From Isoetes taiwanensis (taxonomy: Eukaryota; Streptophyta; Lycopodiopsida; Isoetales; Isoetaceae), in contig JAJEKV010000776.1 of the NCBI GenBank assembly GCA_021234155.1, positions 28,572 to 92,571 on the forward strand: 64,000 nt of DNA, read 5' to 3'. The notes under the pieces are model-generated. The model did not search any database. It had not been told where the DNA came from and saw only the letters and a program-made list of their open reading frames with translations. Numbering within the stretch: the first letter of the stretch is position 1; the number at the start of each line of letters is the position of its first letter. Shown piece after piece: positions 33,106 through 43,474 of this stretch. The position numbers were made by a program, and so were the translations under genes.

Positions 33106-33177
33106 TTCCATGTGGCCTAATGGATAAGGCATTTGACTTCTAATGCGAGGACTTGTGGGTTGAGGTCCCCATGAGTG
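33106..33177 (+). pseudogene. tRNA-Arg u12B
   Basis: Acceptor lost; anticodon stem 3' side GCGAGGA; T arm GGGTTGAGGTCCCC. Confidence 0.5.
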
Positions 33178-33232
33178 TGTGCAAAAAGAAAGTGGAGGTG
33201 TAATTGATATATTTTTTTTAATCGGTGTTGAA

Positions 33233-33305
33233 GCTTTTTGTAGCTTTGAGGTTAGTTTAGAGCACCCGTTTAGTATGCGGGAGGTCTTGAGTTTGAGGAT
33301 ATCTC
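33233..33305 (+). pseudogene. tRNA-Thr u12B
   Basis: D loop and T arm altered (CTTTGAGGTTAGTT, GAGTTTGAGGATATC); AGT anticodon retained. Confidence 0.5.
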
Positions 33306-33753
33306 ATTTCTTTGGATGTTGATATTGCAAGGAGTTTCATTTCTAAGCATCAAATCTCTTTATTTATGCTAGGAAAAAATTGACTTATTACTTGGTTGTT
33401 TTACACAATAATGCTTCTCTTGATATTTTTTGCAAGCAACATGCATTCACGATATGTTCTTCACTATTAAATTTTTATTTAAGTAGGCAATTATTTAATT
33501 GACCTCATCTACATATTGCTATGGCAATGGCAAAGGCGGCGTGAGAATGATTGTTTAGATTCAATTATCTTGGATATCTACTCATTTCGTCATCTACCAT
33601 GAATCTTTTCTTGCCCATAAGGCGTGGCTTTGACTACTAGTAGTAACTTTTGGCTTATATCTCAATTGGTTAGGTAATATTAAAAAAGGAAGATCGTACT
33701 CATATGGCTTGGTTTTGTGATTATATTGTTGATTATCAAATCAAAATTGCAAG

Positions 33754-33827
33754 GCTCTTGTGGCCTAATGGATAAGGCATTTGACTTCTAATCAAGAGAT
33801 TGTGGGTTCGAGTCCCATCGAGAAGTG
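33754..33827 (+). tRNA. tRNA-Arg-UCU: tRNA-Arg(UCU) u13A
   Basis: One extra A in the 3' acceptor strand (CGAGAAGTG); remainder consensus. Confidence 0.7.
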
Positions 33828-33885
33828 TGCAAAAGAAAGTGGAGGTGAAAGTGATATATGTTGTTATAATCGAGGAGGTGTTAAA

Positions 33886-33961
33886 GCTTTGGTAGCTTCG
33901 GTTGTGTAGAGCACCCGTTTAGTAAGCGGGAGGTCTCGAGTTCGACTCAAAAGTGAAAGCA
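33886..33961 (+). tRNA. tRNA-Thr(AGU) u13A, A type
   Basis: D loop CTTCGGTTGTG; T stem 3' strand CTCAAAAG. Confidence 0.45.
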
Positions 33962-34035
33962 TATTTTTTGAAGCGGCGTACTCCTATGGATAGGTCTTGT
34001 GATTATAATGTTGATTATGAAATCAAAGTTGGAAG

Positions 34036-34107
34036 GTTCTTTGGCCTAATGGATAAGGCATTTGACTTCTAATCAAAGAGATTGTGGGTTCGAGTCCATC
34101 GAGTGTG
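34036..34107 (+). tRNA. tRNA-Arg(UCU) u13B
   Basis: Acceptor shortened (GTTCTT), extra A in the anticodon stem, one C missing in the T stem. Confidence 0.45.
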
Positions 34108-34160
34108 CAAAAGAAAGTGGAGGTGTAATTGATATATTTTTTTTTTAGGAGGTTTTTGAA

Positions 34161-34230
34161 GCTTTTGTAGCTCGGTTGGTTAGAGCACCCGTTTAAAGCG
34201 GGAGGTCTTTTTCGACTCTCAATGAAAGCA
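34161..34230 (+). pseudogene. tRNA-Thr u13B, anticodon deleted
   Basis: The anticodon loop reads CCCGTTTAAAGCGGG: the GT of AGT is gone. The T stem also changed (TCTTTTTCGACT). Confidence 0.65.
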
Positions 34231-34670
34231 AAGTGATAATGGCACGCAAGGGAGTTTCATTTCTAATGCATCAAATCTCTTTATTGATATGCTAGGACCT
34301 TTTGACATACTTGGTTGTTTTACCCAATAATGCTTCTCTTGATATTTTTTGGCAACATGCATTCTCTTTTATATTTCTTCACTATTAATTTTTTTTTTCA
34401 TTTAAGTGGCAATTCCTTTCGTGACCTCATCTACATATTGCTATGGCAAGAGGCCGGCGTGAGAATGATTGTTTTAGATTCAATTATCTTGGATATCTAC
34501 TCATTTCGTCATCTACTGGTGAATCTTTTCTTGCCCATAAGGCGTGGCTTTGACTACTAGTAGTAACTTTTGGCTTATATCTCAATTGGTTAGGTAATAT
34601 TAAAAGGAAGATCGTACTCATATGGCTTGGTTACGTGATTATATTGTTGATTATCAAATCAAAATTGCAA

Positions 34671-34744
34671 GGCTCGTGGCCTAATGGATAAGGCATTTGA
34701 CTTCTAATCAAAGAGATTGTGGGTTCGAGTTCCAAATCTTTTGT
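34671..34744 (+). pseudogene. tRNA-Arg u14A
   Basis: T stem and acceptor 3' strand replaced by TTCCAAATCTTTTGTG. Confidence 0.5.
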
Positions 34745-34799
34745 GCAAAAGAAAGTGGAATTGAAAGTGATATATGTTGTTATAATCTGAGGTGTTAAA

Positions 34800-34879
34800 G
34801 CTTTGGTCCTTTTCGGTTGTTGTAGAGCACTCGTTTAGTAAAGCGGGGAGGTCTCGGGATTCGACTCTCGGTGAAAGCA
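34800..34879 (+). pseudogene. tRNA-Thr u14A
   Basis: D arm disrupted (GGTCCTTTTCGGTTGTTG), several insertions. Confidence 0.55.
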
Positions 34880-34951
34880 TATTTAAAAGCAGCGTACTCC
34901 TATGGATAGGTCTTGTGATTATAATGTTGATTATGAAATCAAAGTTGGAAG

Positions 34952-35027
34952 GTTCTCTTTTTGGCCTAATGGATAAGGCATTTGACTTCTAATCAAGAGA
35001 TTGTGGGTTCGAGTCCCATCAAGAGTG
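34952..35027 (+). tRNA. tRNA-Arg(UCU) u14B
   Basis: Three extra bases in the acceptor (GTTCTCTTTTTGG); 3' strand CAAGAGTG. Confidence 0.55.
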
Positions 35028-35079
35028 TGCAAAAAGAAAGTGGAGGTGTAATTGATATATTTTTTTTAGAGGTGTTGAA

Positions 35080-35156
35080 GCTTTTGTAGCTCGGTTGGTT
35101 AGAGCACCCGTTTAGTAAAGCGGGGGAGGTCTTGAGTTCGACTCTCAATGAAAGCA
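35080..35156 (+). tRNA. tRNA-Thr-AGU: tRNA-Thr(AGU) u14B
   Basis: GG present; homopolymer insertions GTAAAGCGGGGGAGG. Confidence 0.6.
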
Positions 35157-35591
35157 AAGTGATAATGGCACGCAAGGAGTTTCATTTCTAAAGCATCAAA
35201 TCTCTTTATTGATATGCTAGGAAGAAGTGACTTGTACTTGGTTGTTTTACCCAATAATGCTTCTCTTGATATTTTTTGGCAACATGCATTACGATATGTT
35301 CTTCACTATTAAGTTTTTTTTCATTTTAAGTGGCAATTGACTCGTGACCTCATCTACATATTGCTATGGCAAGAGGCGGCGTGAGAATGATTGTTTAGAT
35401 TCAATTATCTTGGATATCTACTCATTTCGTCATCTACCATGAATCTTTTTCTTGCCCATAAGGCGTGGCTTTGACTACTAGTAGTAACTTTTGGCTTATA
35501 TCTCAATTGGTTAGGTAATATTAAAAGGAAGATTTACTCATATGGCTTGGTTACGTGATTATATTGTTGATTATCAAATCAAAATTGCAAG

Positions 35592-35666
35592 GCTTTCCCT
35601 TGGCCTAATGGATAAGGCATTTGACTTCTAATCAAAGATTTTGGGTTCGAGTCCTTTTCGAGAGTG
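35592..35666 (+). pseudogene. tRNA-Arg u15A
   Basis: Acceptor GCTTTCCCT; anticodon and T stems shortened (CAAAGATTTTGGG, TCCTTTTCG). Confidence 0.5.
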
Positions 35667-35722
35667 TGCAAAAAGAAATTGGAGGTGAAAGTGATATATG
35701 TTATTATAATTGAGGTGTTAAA

Positions 35723-35794
35723 GCTTTGGTAGCTCGGTTGTGTTAGCACACCGTTTAGTAGCGGGAGGTTCGAGTTCGACTCTCGGCGAAAGCA
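35723..35794 (+). tRNA. tRNA-Thr(AGU) u15A, A type
   Basis: D loop GGTTGTGTTAGC; anticodon 3' stem one base short. Confidence 0.45.
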
Positions 35795-35867
35795 TATTTA
35801 ACAAAGCGCGTACTCCTATGGATAGGTCTTGTGATTATAATGTTGATTATGAAATCAAAGTTGGAAG

Positions 35868-35940
35868 GTTCTCGTGGCCTAATGGATAAGGCATTTGACT
35901 TCTAATCAAGAGATTGTGGGTTCGAGTCCCATCGAGAGTG
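35868..35940 (+). tRNA. tRNA-Arg-UCU: tRNA-Arg(UCU) u15B
   Basis: Consensus, GTTCTCG acceptor. Confidence 0.92.
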
Positions 35941-35997
35941 TGCAAAAAGAAAGTGGAGGTGTAATTGATATATATTTTTTTAAATAGAGGTGTTGAA

Positions 35998-36071
35998 GCT
36001 TTTTGTAGCTCGTTGGTTAGAGCACCCGTTTAGTAAGCGGGAGGTCTTGAGTTCGACTCTCAATGAAAGCA
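35998..36071 (+). tRNA. tRNA-Thr-AGU: tRNA-Thr(AGU) u15B
   Basis: One extra T in the acceptor and one base missing in the D loop (CTCGTTGG); anticodon and T arms exact. Confidence 0.7.
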
Positions 36072-36511
36072 AAGTGATAATGGCACGCAAGGAGTTTCAT
36101 TTCTAAGCGCATCAAATCTCTTTATTGATATGCTAGGAAGAAGTGACTTGTACTTGGTTGTTTTACCGCAATAATGCTTCTCTTGATATTTTTTGGCAAC
36201 ATGCATTACGATATGTTCTTCACTATTAAGTTTTTTTTTCATTTAAGTGGCAATTGATTTCGTGACCTCATCTACATATTGCTATGGCAAGAGACCGGCG
36301 TGAGAATGATTGTTTAGATTCAATTATCTTGGATATCTACTCATTTCGTCATCTAAAGTGAATCTTTTCTTGCCCATAAGACGTGGCTTTGACTACTAGT
36401 AGTAACTTTTGGCTTATATCTCAATTGGTTAGGTAATATTAAAAGGAAGATGCGTACTCATATGGCTTGGTTCTGTGATTATATTGTTGATTATCAAATC
36501 AAAATTGCAAG

Positions 36512-36584
36512 GCTCTCGTGGCCTAATGGATAAGGCATTTGACTTCTAATCAAGAGATTGTGGGTTCGAGTCCCATCGAGAGTG
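36512..36584 (+). tRNA. tRNA-Arg-UCU: tRNA-Arg(UCU) u16A
   Basis: Exact consensus. Confidence 0.92.
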
Positions 36585-36639
36585 TGCAAAAGAAAGTGGA
36601 GGTGAAAGTGATATATGTTATTATAATCGAGGTGTTAAA

Positions 36640-36713
36640 GCTTTGGTAGCTTCGGTTGTGTAGAGCACCCCGTTTAGTAAGCGGGAGGTCTCGAGTTCGA
36701 CTCTCGGAAAGCA
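36640..36713 (+). tRNA. tRNA-Thr(AGU) u16A, A type
   Basis: D loop CTTCGGTTGTG, extra C before the anticodon stem, shortened 3' acceptor. Confidence 0.5.
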
Positions 36714-36788
36714 TATTTAAAGGAAGATGCGTACTCATATGGATTGGTTTTGTGATTATAATGTTGATTATGAAATCAAAGTTAGAAG

Positions 36789-36861
36789 GTTCTCGTGGCC
36801 TAATGGATAAGGCATTTGACTTCTAATCAAGAGATTGTGGGTTCGAGTCCCATCGAGTGTG
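36789..36861 (+). tRNA. tRNA-Arg-UCU: tRNA-Arg(UCU) u16B
   Basis: Consensus with CGAGTGT 3' form. Confidence 0.88.
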
Positions 36862-36914
36862 CAAAAAGAAAGTGGAGGTGTAATTGATATATTTTTTTAA
36901 ACAGAGGTGTTGAA

Positions 36915-36989
36915 GCTTTTGTAGCTTCGGTTGGTTAGAGCACCCGTTTAGTAAGCGGGAGGTCTTGAGTTCGACTCTCAATGAAAGCA
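36915..36989 (+). tRNA. tRNA-Thr-AGU: tRNA-Thr(AGU) u16B
   Basis: D stem GCTTCGG has one extra T; otherwise consensus. Confidence 0.75.
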
Positions 36990-37437
36990 AAGTGATAATG
37001 GCTGCAAGGAGTTTCATTTCTAAGCGCATCAAATCTCTTTATTGATATGCTAGGAAGAAGTGACTTGTACTTGGTTTGTTTTACCCAATAATGCTTCTCT
37101 TGATATTTTTTGGCAACATGCATTACGATATGTTCTTCACTATTAAGTTTTTTTTTTTTTTTTCATTTAAGTGGCAATTGACTTCGTGACCTCATCTACA
37201 TATTGCTATGGCAAAGAGACCGGCGTGAGAATGATGTTTTAGATTCAATTATCTTGGATATCTACTCATTTCGTCATCTACAGTGAATCTTTTCTTGCCC
37301 ATAAGGCGTGGCTTTGACTACTAGTAGTAACTTTTGGCTTATATCTCAATTGGTTAGGGTAATATTAAAAGGAAGATCATTACTCATATGGCTTGGTTAC
37401 GTGATTATATTGTTGATTATCAAATCAAAATTGCAAG

Positions 37438-37510
37438 GCTCTCGTGGCCTAATGGATAAGGCATTTGACTTCTAATCAAGAGATTGTGGGTTCGAGTCCC
37501 ATCGAGAGTG
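37438..37510 (+). tRNA. tRNA-Arg-UCU: tRNA-Arg(UCU) u17A
   Basis: Exact consensus. Confidence 0.92.
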
Positions 37511-37566
37511 TGCAAAAGAAAGTGGAGGTGAAAGTGATATATGTTGTTATAATGAGAGGTGTTAAA

Positions 37567-37639
37567 GCTTTGGTAGCTCGGTTGTGTAGAGCACCCGTTT
37601 AGTAAGCGGGAGGTCTCGAGTTTCGACTCTCGGAAAGCA
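37567..37639 (+). tRNA. tRNA-Thr(AGU) u17A, A type
   Basis: T arm GAGTTTCGACT with an extra T; 3' acceptor CGGAAAGC. Confidence 0.5.
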
Positions 37640-37714
37640 TATTTAAGCGAAGCAGCGTACTCCTATGGATAGGTCTTGTGATTATAATGTTGATTATGAA
37701 ATCAAAGTTGGAAG

Positions 37715-37787
37715 GTTCTCGTGGCCTAATGGATAAGGCATTTGACTTCTAATCAAGAGATTGTGGGTTCGAGTCCCATCGAGAGTG
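37715..37787 (+). tRNA. tRNA-Arg-UCU: tRNA-Arg(UCU) u17B
   Basis: Consensus, GTTCTCG acceptor. Confidence 0.92.
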
Positions 37788-37843
37788 TGCAAAAGAAAGT
37801 GGAGGTGTAATTGATATATATTTTTTTAAATAGAGGTGTTGAA

Positions 37844-37918
37844 GCTTTTGTAGCTTCGGTTGGTTAGAGCACCCGTTTAGTAAGCGGGAGGTCTTGAGTT
37901 CGACTCTCAATGAAAGCA
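37844..37918 (+). tRNA. tRNA-Thr-AGU: tRNA-Thr(AGU) u17B
   Basis: Same extra T in the D stem as u16B (GCTTCGG); otherwise consensus. Confidence 0.75.
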
Positions 37919-38356
37919 AAGTGATAATGGCTGCAAGGAGTTTCATTTCTAAGCGCATCAAATCTCTTTATTGATATGCTAGGAAGAAGTGACTTGTACT
38001 TGGTTGTTTTACCCAATAATGCTTCTCTTGATATTTTTTTGGCAACATGCATTACGATATGTTCTTCACTATTTTTTTTTTTTTTTTCATTTAAGTGGCA
38101 ATTATTTCGTGACCTCATCTACATATTGCTATGGCAAAGAGCCGGCGTGAGAATGATTGTTTAGATTCAATTATCTTGGATATCTACTCATTTCGTCATC
38201 TACCGTGAATCTTTTCTTGCCCATAAGGCGTGGCTTTGACTACTAGTAGTAACTTTTGGCTTATATCTCAATTGGTTAGGTAATATTAAAAGGAAGATCG
38301 TACTCATATGGCTTGGTTACGTGATTATATTGTTGATTATCAAATCAAAATTGCAA

Positions 38357-38428
38357 GGCTCGTGGCCTAATGGATAAGGCATTTGACTTCTAATCAAGAG
38401 ATTGTGGGTTCGAGTCCCATCGAGAGTG
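38357..38428 (+). tRNA. tRNA-Arg(UCU) u18A
   Basis: Acceptor two bases short (GGCTCGTGG); body consensus. Confidence 0.6.
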
Positions 38429-38483
38429 TGCAAAAAAAGTGGAGGTGAAAGTGATATATGTTGTTATAATCTGAGGTGTTAAA

Positions 38484-38557
38484 GCTTTGGTAGCTCAGTT
38501 GTGTAGAGCACCCGTTTAGTAAGCGGGAGGTCTCGAGTTCGACTCTCGGTGAAAGCA
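38484..38557 (+). tRNA. tRNA-Thr-AGU: tRNA-Thr(AGU) u18A, A type
   Basis: 74 nt; T stem TCGAG/CTCGG pairs fully here; D loop still lacks GG. Confidence 0.62.
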
Positions 38558-38631
38558 TATTTAAGCAAGCAGCGTACTCCTATGGATAGGTCTTGTGATT
38601 ATAATGTTGATTATGAAATCAAAGTTGGAAG

Positions 38632-38704
38632 GTTCTCGTGGCCTAATGGATAAGGCATTTGACTTCTAATCAAGAGATTGTGGGTTCGAGTCCCATCGAG
38701 AGTG
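38632..38704 (+). tRNA. tRNA-Arg-UCU: tRNA-Arg(UCU) u18B
   Basis: Consensus, GTTCTCG acceptor. Confidence 0.92.
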
Positions 38705-38763
38705 TGCAAAAAGAAAGTGGAGGTGTAATTGATATATTTTTTTTTTTAAACAGAGGTGTTGAA

Positions 38764-38838
38764 GCTTTTGTAGCTCGGTTGGTTAGAGCACCCGTTTAGT
38801 AAGCGGGGAGGTCTTGAGTTCGACTCTCAATGAAAGCA
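38764..38838 (+). tRNA. tRNA-Thr-AGU: tRNA-Thr(AGU) u18B
   Basis: D loop CGGTTGG; one extra G in GCGGGGAGG. Confidence 0.78.
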
Positions 38839-39289
38839 AAGTGATAATGGCTGCAAGGAGTTTCATTTCTAAGCGCATCAAATCTCTTTATTGATATGCT
38901 AGGAAGAAGTGACTTGTACTTGGTTGTTTTACCCAATAATGCTTCTCTTGATATTTTTTGGCAACATGCATTACGATATGTTCTTCACTATTAATTGTTT
39001 TTTTTTTTTTTTTCATTTAAGTGGCAATTGACTCGTGACCTCATCTACATATTGCTATGGCAAAGAGACCCGGCGTGAGAATGATTGTTTAGATTCAATT
39101 ATCTTGGATATCTACTCATTTCGTCATCTACCAGTGAATCTTTTCTTGCCCATAAGGCGTGGCTTTGACTACTAGTAGTAACTTTTGGCTTATATCTCAA
39201 TTGGTTAGGTAATATTAAAAGGAAGATCGCATTACTCATATGGCTTGGTTACGTGATTATATTGTTGATTATCAAATCAAAATTGCAAG

Positions 39290-39362
39290 GCTCTCGTGGC
39301 CTAATGGATAAGGCATTTGACTTCTAATCAAGAGATTGTGGGTTCGAGTCCCATCGAGAGTG
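39290..39362 (+). tRNA. tRNA-Arg-UCU: tRNA-Arg(UCU) u19A
   Basis: Exact consensus. Confidence 0.92.
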
Positions 39363-39417
39363 TGCAAAAGAAAGTGGAGGTGAAAGTGATATATGTTATT
39401 ATAATCGAGGTGTTAAA

Positions 39418-39493
39418 GCTTTGGTAGCTCGGTTTGTGTAGAGCACCCGTTTAGTAAAGCGGGAGGTCTCGAGTTCGACTCTCGGTGAAAGCA
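39418..39493 (+). tRNA. tRNA-Thr(AGU) u19A, A type
   Basis: D loop CGGTTTGTGTA; one extra A in GTAAAGC; T stem pairs fully. Confidence 0.5.
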
Positions 39494-39568
39494 TATTTAA
39501 AGAAAGCAGCGTACTCCTATGGATAGGTCTTGTGATTATAATGTTGATTATGAAATCAAAGTTGGAAG

Positions 39569-39641
39569 GTTCTCGTGGCCTAATGGATAAGGCATTTGAC
39601 TTCTAATCAAGAGATTGTGGGTTCGAGTCCCATCGAGAGTG
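39569..39641 (+). tRNA. tRNA-Arg-UCU: tRNA-Arg(UCU) u19B
   Basis: Consensus, GTTCTCG acceptor. Confidence 0.92.
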
Positions 39642-39696
39642 TGTGCAAAAAAAGTGGAGGTGTAATTGATATATTTTTTTTAAAAGAGGTGTTGAA

Positions 39697-39772
39697 GCTT
39701 TTGTAGCTTCGGTTGGTTAGAGCACCCGTTTAGTAAGCGGGGAGGTCTTGAGTTCGACTCTCAATGAAAGCA
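39697..39772 (+). tRNA. tRNA-Thr-AGU: tRNA-Thr(AGU) u19B
   Basis: Extra T in the D stem and extra G after the anticodon stem. Confidence 0.7.
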
Positions 39773-40231
39773 AAGTGATAATGGCACTGCAAGGAGTTTC
39801 ATTTTGCATCAAAAGCGCATCAAATCTCTTTATTGATATGCTAGGAAGAAGTGACTTGTACTTGGTTGTTTTACCCAATAATGCTTCTCTTGATATTTTT
39901 TGGCAACATGCATTACGATATGTTCTTCACTATTAAGTATTTTTTTTTTTTTTTTCATTTAAGTGGCAATTGACTCGTGACCTCATCTACATATTGCTAT
40001 GGCAAGAGACCGGCGTGAGAATGATTGTTTAGATTCAATTATCTTGGATATCTACTCATTTTTCGTCATCTACAGAGTGAATCTTTTCTTGCCCATAAGG
40101 CGTGGCTTTGACTACTAGTAGTAACTTTTGGCTTATATCTCAATTGGTTAGGTAATATTAAAAGGAAGATTCATTACTCATATGGCTTGGTTACGTGATT
40201 ATATTGTTGATTATCAAATCAAAATTGCAAG

Positions 40232-40304
40232 GCTCTCGTGGCCTAATGGATAAGGCATTTGACTTCTAATCAAGAGATTGTGGGTTCGAGTCCCATCGAG
40301 TGTG
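40232..40304 (+). tRNA. tRNA-Arg-UCU: tRNA-Arg(UCU) u20A
   Basis: Consensus body, CGAGTGT 3' form. Confidence 0.88.
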
Positions 40305-40358
40305 CAAAAGAAAGTGGAGGTGAAAGTGATATATGTTGTTATAATCTGAGGTGTTAAA

Positions 40359-40433
40359 GCTTTGGTGCTTCAGTTGTGTAGAGCACCCGTTTAGTAAGCG
40401 GGGAGGTCTCGAGTTCGACTCTCAGCGAAAGCA
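40359..40433 (+). tRNA. tRNA-Thr(AGU) u20A, A type
   Basis: GGTGCTTCAGTTGTG in the D arm (box A broken); extra G in GCGGGG. Confidence 0.45.
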
Positions 40434-40508
40434 TATTTAAACGAAGCCGCGTACTCCTATGGATAGGTCTTGTGATTATAATGTTGATTATGAAATCAAA
40501 GTTGGAAG

Positions 40509-40581
40509 GTTCTCGTGGCCTAATGGATAAGGCATTTGACTTCTAATCAAGAGATTGTGGGTTCGAGTCCCATCGAGAGTG
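40509..40581 (+). tRNA. tRNA-Arg-UCU: tRNA-Arg(UCU) u20B
   Basis: Consensus, GTTCTCG acceptor. Confidence 0.92.
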
Positions 40582-40638
40582 TGCAAAAAGAAAGTGGAGG
40601 TGTAATTGACATATTTTTTTTTAAACAGAGGTGTTGAA

Positions 40639-40712
40639 GCTTTTGTAGCTCAGTTGGTTAGAGCACCCGTTTAGTAAGCGGGAGGTCTTGAGTTCGACTC
40701 TCAATGAAAGCA
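40639..40712 (+). tRNA. tRNA-Thr-AGU: tRNA-Thr(AGU) u20B
   Basis: Exact 74-nt B-type consensus. Confidence 0.93.
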
Positions 40713-41153
40713 AAGTGATAATGGCCTGCAAGGAGTTTCATTTCTAAACGCATCAAATCTCTTTATTGATATGCTAGGAAGAAGTGACTTGTACTTGGTT
40801 GTTTTACCCAATAATGCTTCTCTTGATATTTTTTGGCAACATGCATTACGATATGTTCTTCACTATTAAGTTTTTTTTTTCATTTAAGTGGCAAATTTCT
40901 CGTGACCTCATCTACATATTGCTATGGCAAAGAGACCGGCGTGAGAATGATTGTTTAGATTCAATTATCTTGGATATCTACTCATTTCGTCATCTACCAG
41001 TGAATCTTTTCTTGCCCATAAGACGTGGCTTTGACTACTAGTAGTAACTTTTGGCTTATATCTCAATTGGTTAGGTAATATTAAAAGGAAGATGCGTACT
41101 CATATGGCTTGGTTCTGTGATTATATTGTTGATTATCAAATCAAAATTGCAAG

Positions 41154-41226
41154 GCTCTCGTGGCCTAATGGATAAGGCATTTGACTTCTAATCAAGAGAT
41201 TGTGGGTTCGAGTCCCATCGAGAGTG
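41154..41226 (+). tRNA. tRNA-Arg-UCU: tRNA-Arg(UCU) u21A
   Basis: Exact consensus. Confidence 0.92.
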
Positions 41227-41282
41227 TGCAAAAGAAAGTGGAGGTGAAAGTGATATATGTTGTTATAATCTGAGGTGTTAAA

Positions 41283-41356
41283 GCTTTGGTAGCTCAGTTG
41301 TGTAGAGCACCCGTTTAGTAAGCGGGAGGTCTCGAGTTCGACTCTCAGCGAAAGCA
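41283..41356 (+). tRNA. tRNA-Thr-AGU: tRNA-Thr(AGU) u21A, A type
   Basis: Identical to u3A in D, anticodon and T arms. Confidence 0.6.
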
Positions 41357-41431
41357 TATTTAAACGAAGCCGCGTACTCCTATGGATAGGTCTTGTGATT
41401 ATAATGTTGATTATGAAATCAAAGTTGGAAG

Positions 41432-41504
41432 GTTCTCGTGGCCTAATGGATAAGGCATTTGACTTCTAATCAAGAGATTGTGGGTTCGAGTCCCATCGAG
41501 AGTG
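41432..41504 (+). tRNA. tRNA-Arg-UCU: tRNA-Arg(UCU) u21B
   Basis: Consensus, GTTCTCG acceptor. Confidence 0.92.
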
Positions 41505-41561
41505 TGCAAAAAGAAAGTGGAGGTGTAATTGATATATTTTTTTTTAAATAGAGGTGTTGAA

Positions 41562-41635
41562 GCTTTTGTAGCTCAGTTGGTTAGAGCACCCGTTTAGTAA
41601 GCGGGAGGTCTTGAGTTCGACTCTCAATGAAAGCA
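41562..41635 (+). tRNA. tRNA-Thr-AGU: tRNA-Thr(AGU) u21B
   Basis: Exact 74-nt B-type consensus. Confidence 0.93.
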
Positions 41636-42070
41636 AAGTGATAATGGCCTGCAAGGAGTTTCATTTCTAAACGCATCAAATCTCTTTATTGATATGCTAG
41701 GAAGAAGTGACTTGTACTTGGTTGTTTTACCCAATAATGCTTCTCTTGATATTTTTTGGCAACATGCATTACGATATGTTCTTCACTATTAAGTTTTTTT
41801 TTCATTTAAGTGGCAATTGACTCGTGACCTCATCTACATATTGCTATGGCAAGAGACCGACGTGAGAATGATTGTTTAGATTCAATTATCTTGGATATCT
41901 ACTCATTTCGTCATCTGGTGAATCTTTTCTTGCCCATAAGGCGTGGCTTTGACTACTAGTAGTAACTTTTGGCTTATATCTCAATTGGTTAGGTAATATT
42001 AAAAGGAAGATCATTACTCATATGGCTTGGTTACGTGATTATATTGTTGATTATCAAATCAAAATTGCAA

Positions 42071-42143
42071 GGCTCGTGGCCTAATGGATAAGGCATTTGA
42101 CTTCTAATCAAAGAGATTGTGGGTTCGAGTCCCATCGAGAGTG
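42071..42143 (+). tRNA. tRNA-Arg(UCU) u22A
   Basis: Acceptor short (GGCTCG) and extra A in the anticodon stem (TCAAAGAG). Confidence 0.55.
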
Positions 42144-42199
42144 TGCAAAAGAAAGTGGAGGTGAAAGTGATATATGTTGTTATAATCTGAGGTGTTAAA

Positions 42200-42273
42200 G
42201 CTTTGGTAGCTCAGTTGTGTAGAGCACCCGTTTAGTAAGCGGGAGGTCTCGAGTTCGACTCTCAGTGAAAGCA
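42200..42273 (+). tRNA. tRNA-Thr-AGU: tRNA-Thr(AGU) u22A, A type
   Basis: 74 nt; 3' part CTCAGTGAAAGC. Confidence 0.6.
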
Positions 42274-42348
42274 TATTTAAACGAAGCCGCGTACTCCTAT
42301 GGATAGGTCTTGTGATTATAATGTTGATTATGAAATCAAAGTTGGAAG

Positions 42349-42421
42349 GTTCTCGTGGCCTAATGGATAAGGCATTTGACTTCTAATCAAGAGATTGTGG
42401 GTTCGAGTCCCATCGAGAGTG
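42349..42421 (+). tRNA. tRNA-Arg-UCU: tRNA-Arg(UCU) u22B
   Basis: Consensus, GTTCTCG acceptor. Confidence 0.92.
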
Positions 42422-42477
42422 TGCAAAAGAAAGTGGAGGTGTAATTGATATATTTTTTTTTAAATAGAGGTGTTGAA

Positions 42478-42551
42478 GCTTTTGTAGCTCAGTTGGTTAG
42501 AGCACCCGTTTAGTAAGCGGGAGGTCTTGAGTTCGACTCTCAATGAAAGCA
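42478..42551 (+). tRNA. tRNA-Thr-AGU: tRNA-Thr(AGU) u22B
   Basis: Exact 74-nt B-type consensus. Confidence 0.93.
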
Positions 42552-42988
42552 AAGTGATAATGGCCTGCAAGGAGTTTCATTTCTAAACGCATCAAATCTC
42601 TTTATTGATATGCTAGGAAGAAGTGACTTGTACTTGGTTGTTTTACCCAATAATGCTTCTCTTGATATTTTTTGGCAACATGCATTACGATATGTTCTTC
42701 ACTATTAAGTTTTTTTTCATTTAAGTGGCAATTGACTCGTGACCTCATCTACATATTGCTATGGCAAAGAGACCGGCGTGAGAATGATTGTTTAGATTCA
42801 ATTATCTTGGATATCTACTCATTTCGTCATCTACCGTGAATCTTTTCTTGCCCATAAGGCGTGGCTTTGACTACTAGTAGTAACTTTTGGCTTATATCTC
42901 AATTGGTTAGGTAATATTAAAAGGAAGATCGTACTCATATGGCTTGGTTACGTGATTATATTGTTGATTATCAAATCAAAATTGCAAG

Positions 42989-43062
42989 GCTCTCGTGGCC
43001 TAATGGATAAGGCATTTGACTTCTAATCAAGAGATTGTGGGTTCGAGTCCCATCGAGGAGTG
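42989..43062 (+). tRNA. tRNA-Arg-UCU: tRNA-Arg(UCU) u23A
   Basis: One extra G in the 3' acceptor strand (CGAGGAGTG). Confidence 0.75.
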
Positions 43063-43118
43063 TGCAAAAGAAAGTGGAGGTGAAAGTGATATATGTTGTT
43101 ATAATCGAGGTGTTTAAA

Positions 43119-43195
43119 GCTTTGGTAGCTTCGGTTGTGTAGAGCACCGTTTAGTATAAGCGGGGAGGTCTCGAGTTCGACTCTCGGTGAAAGCA
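43119..43195 (+). tRNA. tRNA-Thr(AGU) u23A, A type
   Basis: Extra bases in the D and anticodon stems (CTTCGG, AGTATAAGCGGGG). Confidence 0.45.
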
Positions 43196-43270
43196 TATTT
43201 AAGCGAAGCAGCGTACTCCTATGGATAGGTCTTGTGATTATAATGTTGATTATGAAATCAAAGTTGGAAG

Positions 43271-43343
43271 GCTCTCGTGGCCTAATGGATAAGGCATTTG
43301 ACTTCTAATCAAGAGATTGTGGGTTCGAGTCCCATCGAGAGTG
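43271..43343 (+). tRNA. tRNA-Arg-UCU: tRNA-Arg(UCU) u23B
   Basis: Exact consensus with GCTCTCG acceptor. Confidence 0.92.
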
Positions 43344-43400
43344 TGCAAAAAGAAAGTGGAGGTGTAATTGACATATTTTTTTTTAAACAGAGGTGTTGAA

Positions 43401-43474
43401 GCTTTTGTAGCTCAGTTGGTTAGAGCACCCGTTTAGTAAGCGGGAGGTCTTGAGTTTGACTCTCAATGAAAGCA
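43401..43474 (+). tRNA. tRNA-Thr-AGU: tRNA-Thr(AGU) u23B
   Basis: Consensus except TTTGACT in the T loop (C56 to T). Confidence 0.8.
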